From contig CAZXOC010000010.1 in the NCBI GenBank assembly GCA_964642165.1, positions 1 through 54,544 on the forward strand: a stretch of 54,544 nucleotides of DNA. Direction: 5' to 3'. The notes under the pieces were generated by a model. That model had not been told where the DNA came from, did no database searches, and saw only the letters and a list, made by a program, of their open reading frames with translations. The DNA comes from CAYRVX01 sp964642165. Its GTDB lineage: Bacteria > Planctomycetota > Phycisphaerae > SM23-33. Of this stretch, positions 24,601-32,648 are shown piece by piece (positions within the stretch are counted from its first letter, which is position 1; each line of letters begins with the position of its first letter). Both the position numbers and the translations under genes were made by a program.

Positions 24601-24656
24601 AGCAAGCCGCGCCGGCGACGCCCCAGACCCAGCCCGGCGCGAAGGCGGGCCCATGA
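21621..24656 (+). CDS. Membrane-anchored STN-like/TPR protein, flagellar-associated, unknown function
   Basis: A 1011-residue protein. Residues 1-250 are acidic and disordered with four copies of a helical motif at about 23-39, 97-113, 127-142 and 177-193 (for example SLQARIAEAMDERRAAK and SLQQVIGQQRGKLRQRK). One membrane segment follows (about 257-277, MLVANTFLLAVVGGVLLYVL). After a Pro-rich linker come TPR-like helices (332-470), an STN-like secretin N-domain (about 513-592, LRSSKASLEDLLNQFASKTG), then eight or more TPRs (about 605-990). The topology suggests a cytoplasmic tail and a large periplasmic scaffold. The ATG is chosen for position below the sigma-54 promoter. It heads the flgB-fliN operon, so a structural role in the motor or periplasm is inferred. 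I do not recognise it as a named flagellar protein. Confidence 0.75.
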   Translation: MAENDDAQPDAGGEDASQQEDRTLDERIDRELARRRAEKAQPGADGLADPALPEDAPQVQGEAADEAAPSAAADAQQPAEQGATQPDGETAGTVDASLQARIAEAMDERRAAKADSDGDSATGPPSALAEMIAKQREKLKQQAQGEATQETPEAEDPGAESPSGSQKLETMGEKSVSLQQVIGQQRGKLRQRKPGDGAEGDGSAQAGGAAGGDKGRQPAGPSGAADGKAGRDAAAPQAAAGSVVLAGPGRLSMTNVMLVANTFLLAVVGGVLLYVLSHGASRPPAADAAMKAIRLVEEGNQAPNRPPEPPQGAPDANEAPPSPVAAAIEAPTWAAAETAFAKRDYDTALDRYSRLLLAGRRLPSEALAADFYQLRIAQCMWRLGRLKEAKRILERLQHSDSPVVRAVCDAGLARMKEAAGLHFSARTLAYQALGALHALEHRLPLEADCDYLVARALSRKVNALHTTEQVIPWSRLTVTEVFSGRTEAEIRLLLEQGAPRPNDAAEPPPVRIQKNGSLWTLRSSKASLEDLLNQFASKTGKDLVWRGVPPAVRRRSLSFTLRGVSQQRACEVACGMAGLVAGFTWDQVVVHDPQTVSRLSDQKELLSEEATSTWRRFSLRYPADNRVPEGLFALGTLAEWSGDTVGALKRYQTLGRQYQRELVLAPRALMQSARLRIAHLRDYAGAQADLEDLLDLYPQYPQSDQVYLSLGRVHMQRGKPEEAIRIFLRVYSLNASPESRWAACLEAGACHRQLGEYEKASQWLGRCITSDERPGGADLVRAYLLLGRSEAAQGNRAAAVAAFRQALAAKPLRARHVEAVLALAEVQREADDFVGAMATLRRIEEEDLTDAQRYAYLMQLSKLHRAMGLPDRARALLRKRGSRLSDGQLRALIAVEQARCLLEAGDPRAARQGISEALAQLKSGPEAWRASLDLAEICMKMGDFEQAVVFALEVRRADCPDDTRRRALEMLGRCYLRQEKYEEAAEALAGLSRQQAAPATPQTQPGAKAGP

Positions 24657-25618
24657 GCACCTTTCCGGGTAGATGGCTTGGTTTCTGCCTGATCGCGGCA
24701 GCCGGGACGGCGACCGCGAGGGGCGCGACCCCCGCGGCCAGCCCGCCCGCGACGCAGCCTGTGATCCGACCCGCGCTCCTGCCGGCGAGTCGGCTCGCGA
24801 CCCCACCGGCGAGCCGGCCGGCGACCCCACCGGCGAGCCGGCCCGCGGCCCGACCGGCGGCCCGACCGGCGGCGGGGCCGGCGGCGGGGCCGGCCAGTCG
24901 CCCCGCGGCAAGCCGGACGCCCGCCGACGTGAAGCAGAGCGTCCGGCGGCTGTGGCAGGAAAGCGTCACGCCGCCGGAGATGGACACGCCGCCCGAGCTG
25001 AAACGGATGCTGGCCGAACTGCGCGCCCTGCGGCTGTCCCGCGCCGGTCGCGCCCGGGCGGCCGGGGCCTCACGGCGTCCCGTCGGGCCGACCAGCCGCC
25101 CGACGCCTGCCGCCACGCAGCCGGCCACCACGCAGCCGACCCCGACGAGCCAACCCGCCGCGCCCGGCCGCACACTGCCGGCCAAGGTCCTCGCCCAGCT
25201 CAAGGGCATGCCGGCCGCCAACCTCAGCCGCCCGGTCGACCTCGCCGACGACCTGTTCCGCGCCGGCTACCTCGACGCCGCGTTCACGCTGTACGAAAAG
25301 GCCGGCGGCGGCGGGGCCGAGCCCGCCACCCGGGCGTGGGCCCTGTACCAGATGGCCAACTGCCGCCGGACGACCGACGCCGCGGCGGCCGAAACCCTCT
25401 ACCACCGCGTCGCCATCGAACACGCAAGCACGCCCTGGGCCGAACCGGCCGCCACCGAAGAGAAGCTCCTCCAATGGCAGCGGCTCCACCAGCCGCTGAG
25501 CCTGCTGAAGGACATCGAGCGGATCGGCCGGAGCCGGAGGCCTGCTGCGACGCAGCCGGCCGCCGCGGCGGCTCAGAAGGCGTCGCCCGACGTTCGCCGC
25601 GCGGGCACAGGAACCTGA
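24653..25618 (+). CDS. Secreted Pro/Ala-rich protein with TPR-like C-terminus
   Basis: A 321-residue protein of unknown function. A signal peptide covers residues 1-23 (GFCLIAAAGTATARGA). Residues 25-90 are a repetitive linker built of PAS-R-PA and PAARPAAG units encoded by tandem DNA repeats. A short helical segment (92-130) and a second Pro/Thr/Gln linker (140-172) lead to TPR-like helices at about 175-290 (DLADDLFRAGYLDAAFTLYE, then AWALYQMANCRRTTDA), resembling periplasmic YbgF/CpoB-type repeats. The ATG overlaps the stop of the upstream gene (ATGA), so the two proteins are probably made in fixed ratio and may work together in the periplasm. Confidence 0.7.
   Translation: MSTFPGRWLGFCLIAAAGTATARGATPAASPPATQPVIRPALLPASRLATPPASRPATPPASRPAARPAARPAAGPAAGPASRPAASRTPADVKQSVRRLWQESVTPPEMDTPPELKRMLAELRALRLSRAGRARAAGASRRPVGPTSRPTPAATQPATTQPTPTSQPAAPGRTLPAKVLAQLKGMPAANLSRPVDLADDLFRAGYLDAAFTLYEKAGGGGAEPATRAWALYQMANCRRTTDAAAAETLYHRVAIEHASTPWAEPAATEEKLLQWQRLHQPLSLLKDIERIGRSRRPAATQPAAAAAQKASPDVRRAGTGT
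24797..24892. repeat. 24-base and 12-base tandem repeats (in-frame)
   Basis: Two 24-base units (24797-24820 and 24821-24844, one difference) are followed by two identical 12-base units (24845-24868) and two more identical 12-base units of a variant (24869-24892). All are in frame and encode four-residue Pro-Ala-containing steps in the linker of the secreted protein. Such arrays expand and contract by slippage. Confidence 0.85.
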
Positions 25619-25640
25619 GACGATCGAGAAACAGACCCCC

Positions 25641-27032
25641 ATGGCGGAGAAGGTATACCAGAACGTCCTGGTTGCCGGGGCCGACGCCCAAAGCAAGCGG
25701 TTGGCCCTGGAGGTGCTGGCGCGCCGCGGCATCCGGGGCACGGTGGCGCGGAGCCTGGCCGCCGCCAGGGAGACGCTCGACGCGCAGCCGTGGGACCTCG
25801 TGCTGGTCGACGCCGAGCTGGACGGGGGCAAGGGGCTGGAGCTGCTTCGCGGGATCAAGGCGGGCTGGCCCGAACTGCCCGTGGTGATGCTCGGCGCGCG
25901 CGGGTCGCTGCGCCTGGCCGTCCAGACGGTCCGGGCGGGGTGCGAGGACTACCTGGTCAAGCCGGTCGCCGCCGGCACGCTCGAGACGCTCTTCGAGACG
26001 CTGCTTCCGAACCACGACGTGCCGCTGGCCGCGGCGGCGGAGGACGGCAGCCGCTGCCTGTACCAGATCGCCGGCCGCAGCCCCGGGCTGATGGAGATGC
26101 TGGCCGTGGCGCGCAAGGTCGCGCCGACGTCGATGCCGGTGCTGATCACGGGCGAGAGCGGCACGGGCAAGGAGCTGGTCTCGTACTACGTGCACCGGGC
26201 GTCGAGCCGGGCCAACGGCCCGTACATCCGGGTGAACTGTGCGGCGCTGAGCGAGTCGCTGCTGGAGAGCGAGCTGTTCGGGCACGAGCGCGGGGCGTTC
26301 ACGGGCGCGATCTCGCAGCGCAAGGGCCGCTTCGAGCGCGCCCACGGCGGGACGCTGCTGCTGGACGAGATCTCGGAGACCACGCCGCGCCTCCAGGCCG
26401 AACTGCTCCGCGTGCTGGAACAGCAGGACTTCGAGCGCGTCGGGGGCAGCGAGCCCGTGCGCGTCAACGTGCGGGTCATCTGCACCTCGAACCGCGACTT
26501 GCTGGCCGGGGTCCGGCGCGGGCAGTTCCGCCGGGACCTGTACTACCGCATCCGCGGGATCCACCTGAAGCTGCCCCCGCTGCGGCAGCGCAGGGAGGAC
26601 ATCCCCGTGCTGGTCTGGCACTTTGTGAACCTCTACGCCCGGGAGGTGCGCCGGCGGATCGAGACGCTCGACCCGGCGATGCTGAAGGCCTTCGAGGCGC
26701 ACGACTGGCCGGGCAACGTCCGGGAGCTGCGCAACGTGGTCCGCACGGCGCTGATCCTCGGCGGCGGGCAGACGCTCTCGCTGGCCAGCGGACAGCACCT
26801 CGGGCAGGACACCGGCGGCCCCGGCGTGGCCGGCGCACCGGACCTGAGCCTCCAGCAACTGGAGAAACAGGCGATCTTCGAGGCCCTGCGAAGGACCAAG
26901 TCGCACCAGGCCAAGGCGGCCGGCCTGCTGGGCATCACCGACCGCACGCTTCGCGAGAAGCTCCGGCGGTATCGGCGCGACGGGGAGGCGGCGCCTGTGG
27001 GAGAGACGAGATGGCTGGCAGAACCGACATAA
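25641..27032 (+). CDS. Sigma-54-dependent response regulator (FlrC/FlbD-like)
   Basis: A 463-residue protein. An N-terminal receiver domain (about 5-122) keeps the phospho-acceptor D57 (LVLVDAEL) and the conserved lysine in YLVKP. The AAA+ domain has Walker A GESGTGKE (171-178), canonical GAFTGA (218-223), Walker B LLLDEI (239-244) and WPGNVREL. A Fis-type helix-turn-helix ends the protein (KAAGLLGITDRTLREKLRRY). Response regulators of this form (FlbD, FlrC, FlgR) activate class II/III flagellar sigma-54 promoters. A partner histidine kinase is not in the window. It overlaps flgB by 22 bases, so it is part of the same operon it probably controls. Confidence 0.88.
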   Translation: MAEKVYQNVLVAGADAQSKRLALEVLARRGIRGTVARSLAAARETLDAQPWDLVLVDAELDGGKGLELLRGIKAGWPELPVVMLGARGSLRLAVQTVRAGCEDYLVKPVAAGTLETLFETLLPNHDVPLAAAAEDGSRCLYQIAGRSPGLMEMLAVARKVAPTSMPVLITGESGTGKELVSYYVHRASSRANGPYIRVNCAALSESLLESELFGHERGAFTGAISQRKGRFERAHGGTLLLDEISETTPRLQAELLRVLEQQDFERVGGSEPVRVNVRVICTSNRDLLAGVRRGQFRRDLYYRIRGIHLKLPPLRQRREDIPVLVWHFVNLYAREVRRRIETLDPAMLKAFEAHDWPGNVRELRNVVRTALILGGGQTLSLASGQHLGQDTGGPGVAGAPDLSLQQLEKQAIFEALRRTKSHQAKAAGLLGITDRTLREKLRRYRRDGEAAPVGETRWLAEPT

Positions 27033-27370
27033 TCAGCTACCTGGAGGCGGGCCTGAAGGCGACCGGCCTGCGGGGCAAGGTCATCGCCAACAACATTGCC
27101 AACCTCGACACGCCGGGCTTCCGGCGCAGCGAGGTGCGGTTCGAGGACCTGCTGGCGAAGGCGATGGACGGCGGCGCGGTCGATCTGGCGGACGTCGCGC
27201 CCAAGGTCTACCAGCCGCGGAACACCCCCGTCGCCGGCGGCGGCAACGACGTGGACCTCGACAAGGAAGTCGGGGAGATGATCGAGAACGGCGCGAGGTC
27301 CCGGATCTTCCTCCGGGCGATGGCCAAGCTGTACAGCCAGATAGAGCTGGCCATTCGCGACAAGACCTGA
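27011..27370 (+). CDS. flgB: Proximal rod protein FlgB
   Basis: A 119-residue protein, typical length. Rod signature near the N-terminus: LRGKVIANNIANLDTPGFRR. The C-terminal helix (RSRIFLRAMAKLYSQIELAI) matches FlgB. It forms the base of the rod in the periplasm after type III export. It starts inside the 3' end of the regulator gene and precedes flgC and fliE, the conserved order. Confidence 0.93.
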   Translation: MAGRTDIISYLEAGLKATGLRGKVIANNIANLDTPGFRRSEVRFEDLLAKAMDGGAVDLADVAPKVYQPRNTPVAGGGNDVDLDKEVGEMIENGARSRIFLRAMAKLYSQIELAIRDKT

Positions 27371-27389
27371 ACGCTTCGAGGTGATGACG

Positions 27390-27797
27390 ATGGCCGTGAA
27401 CAACGTCCAGGGACCGATCGACATCGCGGTGTCGGGCCTGCGGGCCCAGGCGGCGCGGATGAGGGTGATTGCGGGCAACGTCGCCAACGCCAGCACGTCG
27501 CGGACCGAGTCCGGGCAGCCGTACCGCCGCCGGCAGGTGATCCTGGCCACCGACGACAAGGCCCTCGCCGGCGTGCGCGTCGGGGGCGTCGTGCCGGACG
27601 TGGTGCACCCGTTCAAGGGCGTCTACATGCCCGGGCACCCCGACGCGGACGAGACCGGCTTCGTCCAGATGCCCAACGTGGACGTGCCGGTGGAGATGAT
27701 GGACATGATCGTCGCCAGCCGGGCCTACCAGGCCAACGCGGCGATGCTCAAGCGGTACCAGGACATGGTCAGCGCGGCGCTGGAGCTTCTGCGGTAG
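27390..27797 (+). CDS. flgC: Proximal rod protein FlgC
   Basis: A 135-residue protein with the rod signature IAVSGLRAQAARMRVIAGNV then ANASTSRTESGQPYRRRQVI, and the typical C-terminal helix (PVEMMDMIVASRAYQANAAM). It forms part of the proximal rod. The ATG at 27390 is preferred because GAGG sits eight bases upstream; in-frame GTG (27381) and ATG (27384) starts overlap that ribosome-binding site. Confidence 0.93.
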   Translation: MAVNNVQGPIDIAVSGLRAQAARMRVIAGNVANASTSRTESGQPYRRRQVILATDDKALAGVRVGGVVPDVVHPFKGVYMPGHPDADETGFVQMPNVDVPVEMMDMIVASRAYQANAAMLKRYQDMVSAALELLR

Positions 27798-27819
27798 GCG
27801 CCGCCGAGAGGAACGCGAG

Positions 27820-28128
27820 ATGGCTGGAATCGGTCCGACAAACGGCGTTCGCCCACCGGTCTTCCCGCCCGGCGTCGGCGGCATCGGTCGGCAGGCGCCG
27901 GCGGGCAAGGCGAACTTCGCCAAGGTGCTCAAGGCCTACGTGAACGAGGTGGACGGCAAGCAGCACGCCTCCTACGCGGCGATGAAGGACCTGATCGCCG
28001 GCAAGACGCAGGACATCGTGCCGGTGGTCAACGCCGTGGCCAAGGCCGACCTGAGCTTCAAGCTGCTGATGGGCGTCCGCAACAAGGTCATCGAGGCCTA
28101 CAAGCAGACGATGAACATGCAGGTCTGA
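27820..28128 (+). CDS. fliE: Hook-basal body protein FliE
   Basis: A 102-residue protein of normal size. After a Pro/Gly-rich start it has the FliE helices: ANFAKVLKAYVNEVDGKQHA, then KTQDIVPVVNAVAKADLSFK and the conserved end LLMGVRNKVIEAYKQTMNMQ. FliE links the MS-ring to the rod and is an early export substrate. It lies between flgC and fliF, as usual. Confidence 0.94.
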   Translation: MAGIGPTNGVRPPVFPPGVGGIGRQAPAGKANFAKVLKAYVNEVDGKQHASYAAMKDLIAGKTQDIVPVVNAVAKADLSFKLLMGVRNKVIEAYKQTMNMQV

Positions 28129-28151
28129 CCCACCAGGGAAGGTGATCGCAA

Positions 28152-29714
28152 GTGGCTCTACAGAACCTCGGTGATCTCTGGCAGCGCGCGGGTCTGGTCC
28201 AGCGAGTGATGCTGCTGGCCGTCGTGCTGGGGTCCATCGCCGGCGCGGTGTTCCTGTTCAACTGGGCGCGCCAGCCGAGCCTCGCCCTGCTGTACGGGGG
28301 GCTGGGCGAGCAGGAGGCCGCCCGCATCGTCGAGAAGTGCCGCGACGCGGGCGTCGCCGTGGAGCTGAAGGAAGGCGGCACCGCCGTCTTCGTGCCCCAG
28401 GACAAGGTCTACTCGCTCCGGCTGACGATGGCCTCCGCGGGGCTGCCCGCCGGCGACAACCGGGGCTACCAGATCCTCGACGAGCAGAGCTTCGGCGCCA
28501 GCCCGTTCACCGAGCGCGTGCGCTTCCGCCGCGCGATCGAGGGGGAGCTGGCGCGCAGCGTCCAGACGCTGGCGGCCGTGGCCGCCGCGCGAGTGCACCT
28601 GGTGCAGCCGGAGTCCGGCCTGTTCCGCAAGGCGGACCAGGCCTCCGCCAGCGTGGTGGTGAAGCTCCAGGGGGGCTACGAGCTGACGTCCTCCAACGTG
28701 GCGGCCATCCGGCACCTCATCGCCGGCGGCGCCGAGGCCATGGAACCCAGCCGCGTCGTCGTCGTCGACGACCACGGCAACCTGCTGTCCGGCGAGGCCG
28801 ACGACGGCGTCAGCGCGCGGACGAGCTCGCTGTTCGACCAGAAACGCCAGGAGGAGGAGCGCCTGGCCCGCAAGGCCGAGCAGCACCTGCTGGCCGTGCT
28901 CGGCCCCGGCCGCGCAACCGTCCAGGTCAGCGTCGACATGGACATGTCCACCGTCGAGACCGAGAGCAAGCAGGTCGGCCCAGACAAGGGCCTGACGGTC
29001 AAGGAGACGATCCAGGAGAGCAAGACCTCCGAGCCGGGCACCAAGGGCGGCGCGGCCGGGACGACCAGCGACACCACCTCGGACACCGAGTACGAGGTCC
29101 CCGTGAAGACCGAGCGAAGGACCGTCCTGGCCGGGCAGATCAAGAGCAAGTCCGTCTCGGTGTTCGTGGACCTGACGGTGCCAACTCCCGAGGGCGAGGG
29201 GGCCGATACGACCCCCAGAAAGCTGCCGGTCCTGGATGAGATCAAGGAGAACATCAAGAACGCGCTGGGCCTGCGACTGGCGGGCGAGGCCGCCGCGGCG
29301 GGCGCTGCCGCTGCCGCGGCCGAAGGCACCGGCACCGATACGCTGACCGTCACCGAGGCGAGTTTCTATCGTCCCCCGGCGACCTCCGAACTGGAGAGTG
29401 AAGACCAGGGGCTGTTCACGAAGGACTTCCTGCTGGAGATCGCCAGGCGTTCCTCGCTGGGGCTGCTCGTGGTGGGCGCGCTGCTGGCGTTGCGGATGTT
29501 CCGCGGCCCGAAGAAGAAGCTCGCCTCGATGGGCGAGGGCGCTCCGGCGTTGGCGGCGGCCGGCCAGACCGTTGGCGGCATCCTGCCCGCCTCGGGGGCC
29601 CAGGGCTCGCCCGACCTGCTCAAGGCGCACATCACCAAGGCCCTCCAGGACAACCCCGACGAAGTCAAACGCCTGTTCCTCAGTTGGGTCGAAACCGAGA
29701 AAGGAGCGCAGTAA
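28152..29714 (+). CDS. fliF: MS-ring protein FliF
   Basis: A 520-residue inner-membrane protein with two membrane segments (about 19-37 and 433-452). The periplasmic part has the ring-building motifs seen in FliF: SLALLYGGLGEQEAARIVEK, GDNRGYQILDEQSFGASPFT and RVHLVQPESGLFRK. The cytoplasmic tail ends with the FliG-binding helix (SPDLLKAHITKALQDNPDEV). The start is GTG with AAGG upstream. It forms the MS-ring, on which motor and export gate are built. Its stop is directly followed by the fliG start. Confidence 0.95.
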   Translation: MALQNLGDLWQRAGLVQRVMLLAVVLGSIAGAVFLFNWARQPSLALLYGGLGEQEAARIVEKCRDAGVAVELKEGGTAVFVPQDKVYSLRLTMASAGLPAGDNRGYQILDEQSFGASPFTERVRFRRAIEGELARSVQTLAAVAAARVHLVQPESGLFRKADQASASVVVKLQGGYELTSSNVAAIRHLIAGGAEAMEPSRVVVVDDHGNLLSGEADDGVSARTSSLFDQKRQEEERLARKAEQHLLAVLGPGRATVQVSVDMDMSTVETESKQVGPDKGLTVKETIQESKTSEPGTKGGAAGTTSDTTSDTEYEVPVKTERRTVLAGQIKSKSVSVFVDLTVPTPEGEGADTTPRKLPVLDEIKENIKNALGLRLAGEAAAAGAAAAAAEGTGTDTLTVTEASFYRPPATSELESEDQGLFTKDFLLEIARRSSLGLLVVGALLALRMFRGPKKKLASMGEGAPALAAAGQTVGGILPASGAQGSPDLLKAHITKALQDNPDEVKRLFLSWVETEKGAQ

Positions 29715-30716
29715 GTGGCCTCGCCGTCTGGCATTCGCAAAGCGGCGCTGTTGTTGATGGGCCTGGAGCCGACCACGGCGGCCGAACTGCTCAAGGTGGC
29801 CGACCCCGAGGTCGTCACCCGGATCGCCGCCGAGTTGGCGTACCTGGAGGCCAGTGGCCAGACCGCCGGGGATGCCGCCGGGGAGCCCGTCCGGCAGTTC
29901 GCCGAGGAGCTTCGCAAGAGCATCGGGCGGCCCCGCGCCAGCCGGCTGCTCCAGGGGATGCTGGAAGACGCCGTGGGCGCCGAGAGGACGCGGGAGATCC
30001 TGGAGCGGATCTCGGCGATGGTGGACCAGCGCGATCCGTTCCTGCCGATCCGCTCGGCGGACCCGGAGGAGGTCGCCGAGGCCCTGAAGGGCGAGTCGCC
30101 CCAGGTCGCGGCGCTCGTGCTGACGGAGCTGCCGCCGAAAGTCAGCGCCAAGCTCCTGCCGCTGCTGGAGGACAACGTGCGGGCCGAGGCCGTCCGCGGA
30201 ATGACGTCCGAGCAGCACGTCGCCCCGGAGACGCGCATGCGCGTGGCGTCGGTGGTGCGTTCCCGGCTGGCGAAGAGCGAAGACGCCGACGAGGGTCCCC
30301 GCAGCAACCGCCAGGAGCAACTGAGAAAGGTCGCCGTCCTGCTGCGCGACCTGGGCAGCGAACTGCGGGACACGCTCATCCAGGCGATCGCGGAGTCCGA
30401 CGCCGACACCAGCGTCGAGGTCCAGCGCCTGATGGTGATGTGGGAGGACGTGGCCGTCGTATCCGATCGGTCGCTCCAGGACGCCCTGCGGGCGGTGGAC
30501 GCCCGCAAGCTCGCGCTGGCCATGTACGAGGCCGACGAGGCCACCGGCGAGAAGCTCCGGAGCAACATGTCCGAGCGCCAGATCGCCATGATCGACGAGG
30601 AGGCCTCCCTGCTGTCCAAGCCCGACCAGGAGCAGATCGACGAGGCGCGCAACGAGTTCCTCAACGCGCTGCGCGACCTGGCGGCGAACAACTCGTTGAG
30701 TTTTGAGGAAAGCTGA
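29715..30716 (+). CDS. fliG: Motor switch protein FliG
   Basis: A 333-residue protein with N-, middle and C-terminal FliG domains. The N-terminus (GIRKAALLLMGLEPTTAAEL) matches the FliF-binding domain. The EHPQ motif of the middle domain reads ESPQ (GESPQVAALVLTELPPKVSA). The C-terminal torque domain is clear (VSDRSLQDALRAVDARKLAL, then EKLRSNMSERQIAMIDEEAS). FliG transmits stator torque to the rotor. It starts with GTG immediately after the fliF stop. Confidence 0.94.
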   Translation: MASPSGIRKAALLLMGLEPTTAAELLKVADPEVVTRIAAELAYLEASGQTAGDAAGEPVRQFAEELRKSIGRPRASRLLQGMLEDAVGAERTREILERISAMVDQRDPFLPIRSADPEEVAEALKGESPQVAALVLTELPPKVSAKLLPLLEDNVRAEAVRGMTSEQHVAPETRMRVASVVRSRLAKSEDADEGPRSNRQEQLRKVAVLLRDLGSELRDTLIQAIAESDADTSVEVQRLMVMWEDVAVVSDRSLQDALRAVDARKLALAMYEADEATGEKLRSNMSERQIAMIDEEASLLSKPDQEQIDEARNEFLNALRDLAANNSLSFEES

Positions 30717-30721
30717 GTCCG

Positions 30722-31276
30722 ATGACCGTGCAGGCGCACATCGAGCTTCCCGGGCCGCTACGGGCCGTCGCCGTCGCGCCGGCTGCGCAGGCGGCGGGCG
30801 CGCCGGAGGGGGCCCCCGCGCCGCTCGATCAGCGCCGCCGGCGGCTCGAACAGGAGCGGGAGCGGCTCGCCCAGGCACGCCAGGCCCTCGCCGCGGCGGG
30901 CGGACGGTTCCGGCAACTCCAGGCCGACCTGATCGCCGAGGCCGAACAGCAGCTCCTGGACCTGGCCCTCGACATCGCCCGCAAGGTGCTCATGCAGGAG
31001 ATCCAGGCCGGACGCTACGAGATCGACCCCATCGTCACCGAAGCGATGCGGCACGTTCCCTCCCGCCGCGACGTGGTGGTCCACCTGCACCCCGACGACT
31101 ACGCCCAGTGCCGGGCCGCCGAGCAGCTCGGAGACGATTCCGACGGCATTCGCTTCCTGGCCGACCCGAACGTCGGCCGCGCCGAGTGCCTCCTCGAGAC
31201 GCGCGAAGGCGTTGTGGAATCCGCGGTGGAGCCCGGCCTCGCGCGCGTGAGCGAGGCCCTGAGAAACGCGGAGTAG
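30722..31276 (+). CDS. fliH: Export apparatus regulator FliH
   Basis: A 184-residue protein. A variable Ala/Pro-rich start leads to a long coiled-coil (residues about 38-90, rich in Arg, Gln and Leu, including ERERLAQARQALAAAG). The conserved FliH/V-ATPase-E-like C-terminal domain follows (QQLLDLALDIARKVLMQEIQ, VVVHLHPDDYAQCRAAEQL, then GRAECLLETREGVVESAVEP). FliH binds and regulates the ATPase FliI. It sits five bases after fliG and seven before fliI. Confidence 0.9.
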   Translation: MTVQAHIELPGPLRAVAVAPAAQAAGAPEGAPAPLDQRRRRLEQERERLAQARQALAAAGGRFRQLQADLIAEAEQQLLDLALDIARKVLMQEIQAGRYEIDPIVTEAMRHVPSRRDVVVHLHPDDYAQCRAAEQLGDDSDGIRFLADPNVGRAECLLETREGVVESAVEPGLARVSEALRNAE

Positions 31277-31283
31277 CCCGATC

Positions 31284-32648
31284 ATGGCGATCGTGAACCT
31301 CGGCAGATACCGCCGCAAGCTCCAGCAGGTGGACCTGCTGGCGTGCCGGGGTTCGGTCGTGCGCGTGGCGGGGCTGACGGTGGAGTCGAAGGGCCCGCCG
31401 GTCGGCATCGGGCAGCTCTGCGAGATTCACCTGGCCGACGGGCGGCGCGTGCCCGCCGAGGTGGTGGGCTTCCACAAGGAGAACCGGATCCTGCTGCCGC
31501 TGGAGGGCATCGACGGGATCGCGCCGAACGACGCCGTGGCGTCGCGCCCGAACCCGAGGTACCTCCCGCTGGGGCCGTCCATCCTCGGGCGCGTCGTCGA
31601 CGGGCTGGGTCGGCCCATCGACGGCAAGGGTCCGCTGGCCGGCGAGGAGTCGCGCCCGCTGGACGGCGCGGCCCCGGCTCCGCTGAAGCGCCGGCGGATC
31701 ACCGAGCCGCTGGCCTTCGGCATCCGGTCCTTCGACGGCTTGCTGACCTGCGGCAAGGGCCAGCGGATGGGGATCTTCTCCGGAAGCGGCGTGGGCAAGA
31801 GCACGCTGCTGGGCGAGATCGCCCGCGCCAGCGAGGCGGACGTGAACGTCCTGGCGCTCGTCGGCGAGCGCGGCAGGGAGGTCCGCGAGTTCCTCGAGGA
31901 GTCCCTGGGCGCCGAGGGCCTGGCCCGAAGCGTGGTCTGCGTGGCCACGTCGGACACCTCCCCGATCCAGCGGGTGAAGGTGGCGTTTCTGGCCGTCACG
32001 GTGGCGGAGTACTTCCGCGACCGAGGCAAGGACGTGCTGCTGCTGATGGACTCGCTGACCCGGTTCGCCCAGGCCCAGCGGGAGATCGGTCTGGCCGCCG
32101 GCGAGCCGCCCACCACCAAGGGCTACTGCCCGAGCGTTTTCAGCCTGCTGCCGAAGCTCACCGAGCGCTTCGGCGGCACCGGGCGCGGCAGCATCACGGG
32201 CATGTTCACGATCCTGGTGGAAGGCGACGACTTGGCCGACCCCGTCGCCGACAGCGTCCGCGCCCTCCTGGACGGGCACATCGTCCTGTCCCGCAAGCTC
32301 GCCGAGATGGGGCACTACCCCGCGGTGGACGTCCTCCAGAGCGTCAGCCGACTCATGAACTCCGTGACCAGCCCGGAGCACCGCATCGCCGCCCAGAAGT
32401 TCCGCGCGATCTACGCCACCTACCAGGGCGCCGAAGACCTGATCAACATCGGGGCGCTGGCGCCCGGCAGCAACCGGCGAATCGACCAGGCCGTCTCCCT
32501 TATCGACCGCGTGCGGCAGTTCCTGGTCCAGCCGACCGGGCAGCGCAGCGGCTTCGAGGAGACCATCGCCCGGATGCGGGAAATCACCAGCTCGTGGGAC
32601 TTCCTGCTGCCGACTGAGGCCCCCGAGACCAGCGAGGTGACCCGGTGA
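31284..32648 (+). CDS. fliI: Flagellum-specific ATPase FliI
   Basis: A 454-residue F1-beta-like ATPase, typical length. Walker A: GIFSGSGVGKST (163-174). Then the LVGERGREVREFLEE block, Walker B in DVLLLMDSLTRFAQAQREI, and LAAGEPPTTKGYCPSVFSLL, diagnostic for type III ATPases. The C-terminal helical domain includes LINIGALAPGSNRRIDQAV. FliI energises delivery of export substrates at the base of the flagellum. Its stop overlaps the fliJ GTG start (GTGA). Confidence 0.97.
   Translation: MAIVNLGRYRRKLQQVDLLACRGSVVRVAGLTVESKGPPVGIGQLCEIHLADGRRVPAEVVGFHKENRILLPLEGIDGIAPNDAVASRPNPRYLPLGPSILGRVVDGLGRPIDGKGPLAGEESRPLDGAAPAPLKRRRITEPLAFGIRSFDGLLTCGKGQRMGIFSGSGVGKSTLLGEIARASEADVNVLALVGERGREVREFLEESLGAEGLARSVVCVATSDTSPIQRVKVAFLAVTVAEYFRDRGKDVLLLMDSLTRFAQAQREIGLAAGEPPTTKGYCPSVFSLLPKLTERFGGTGRGSITGMFTILVEGDDLADPVADSVRALLDGHIVLSRKLAEMGHYPAVDVLQSVSRLMNSVTSPEHRIAAQKFRAIYATYQGAEDLINIGALAPGSNRRIDQAVSLIDRVRQFLVQPTGQRSGFEETIARMREITSSWDFLLPTEAPETSEVTR

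Noticed and set aside
28158..30878. 906-codon minus-strand frame opposite fliF and fliG
   Set aside because: Antisense shadow without recognisable domains; the plus strand encodes well-conserved FliF and FliG.
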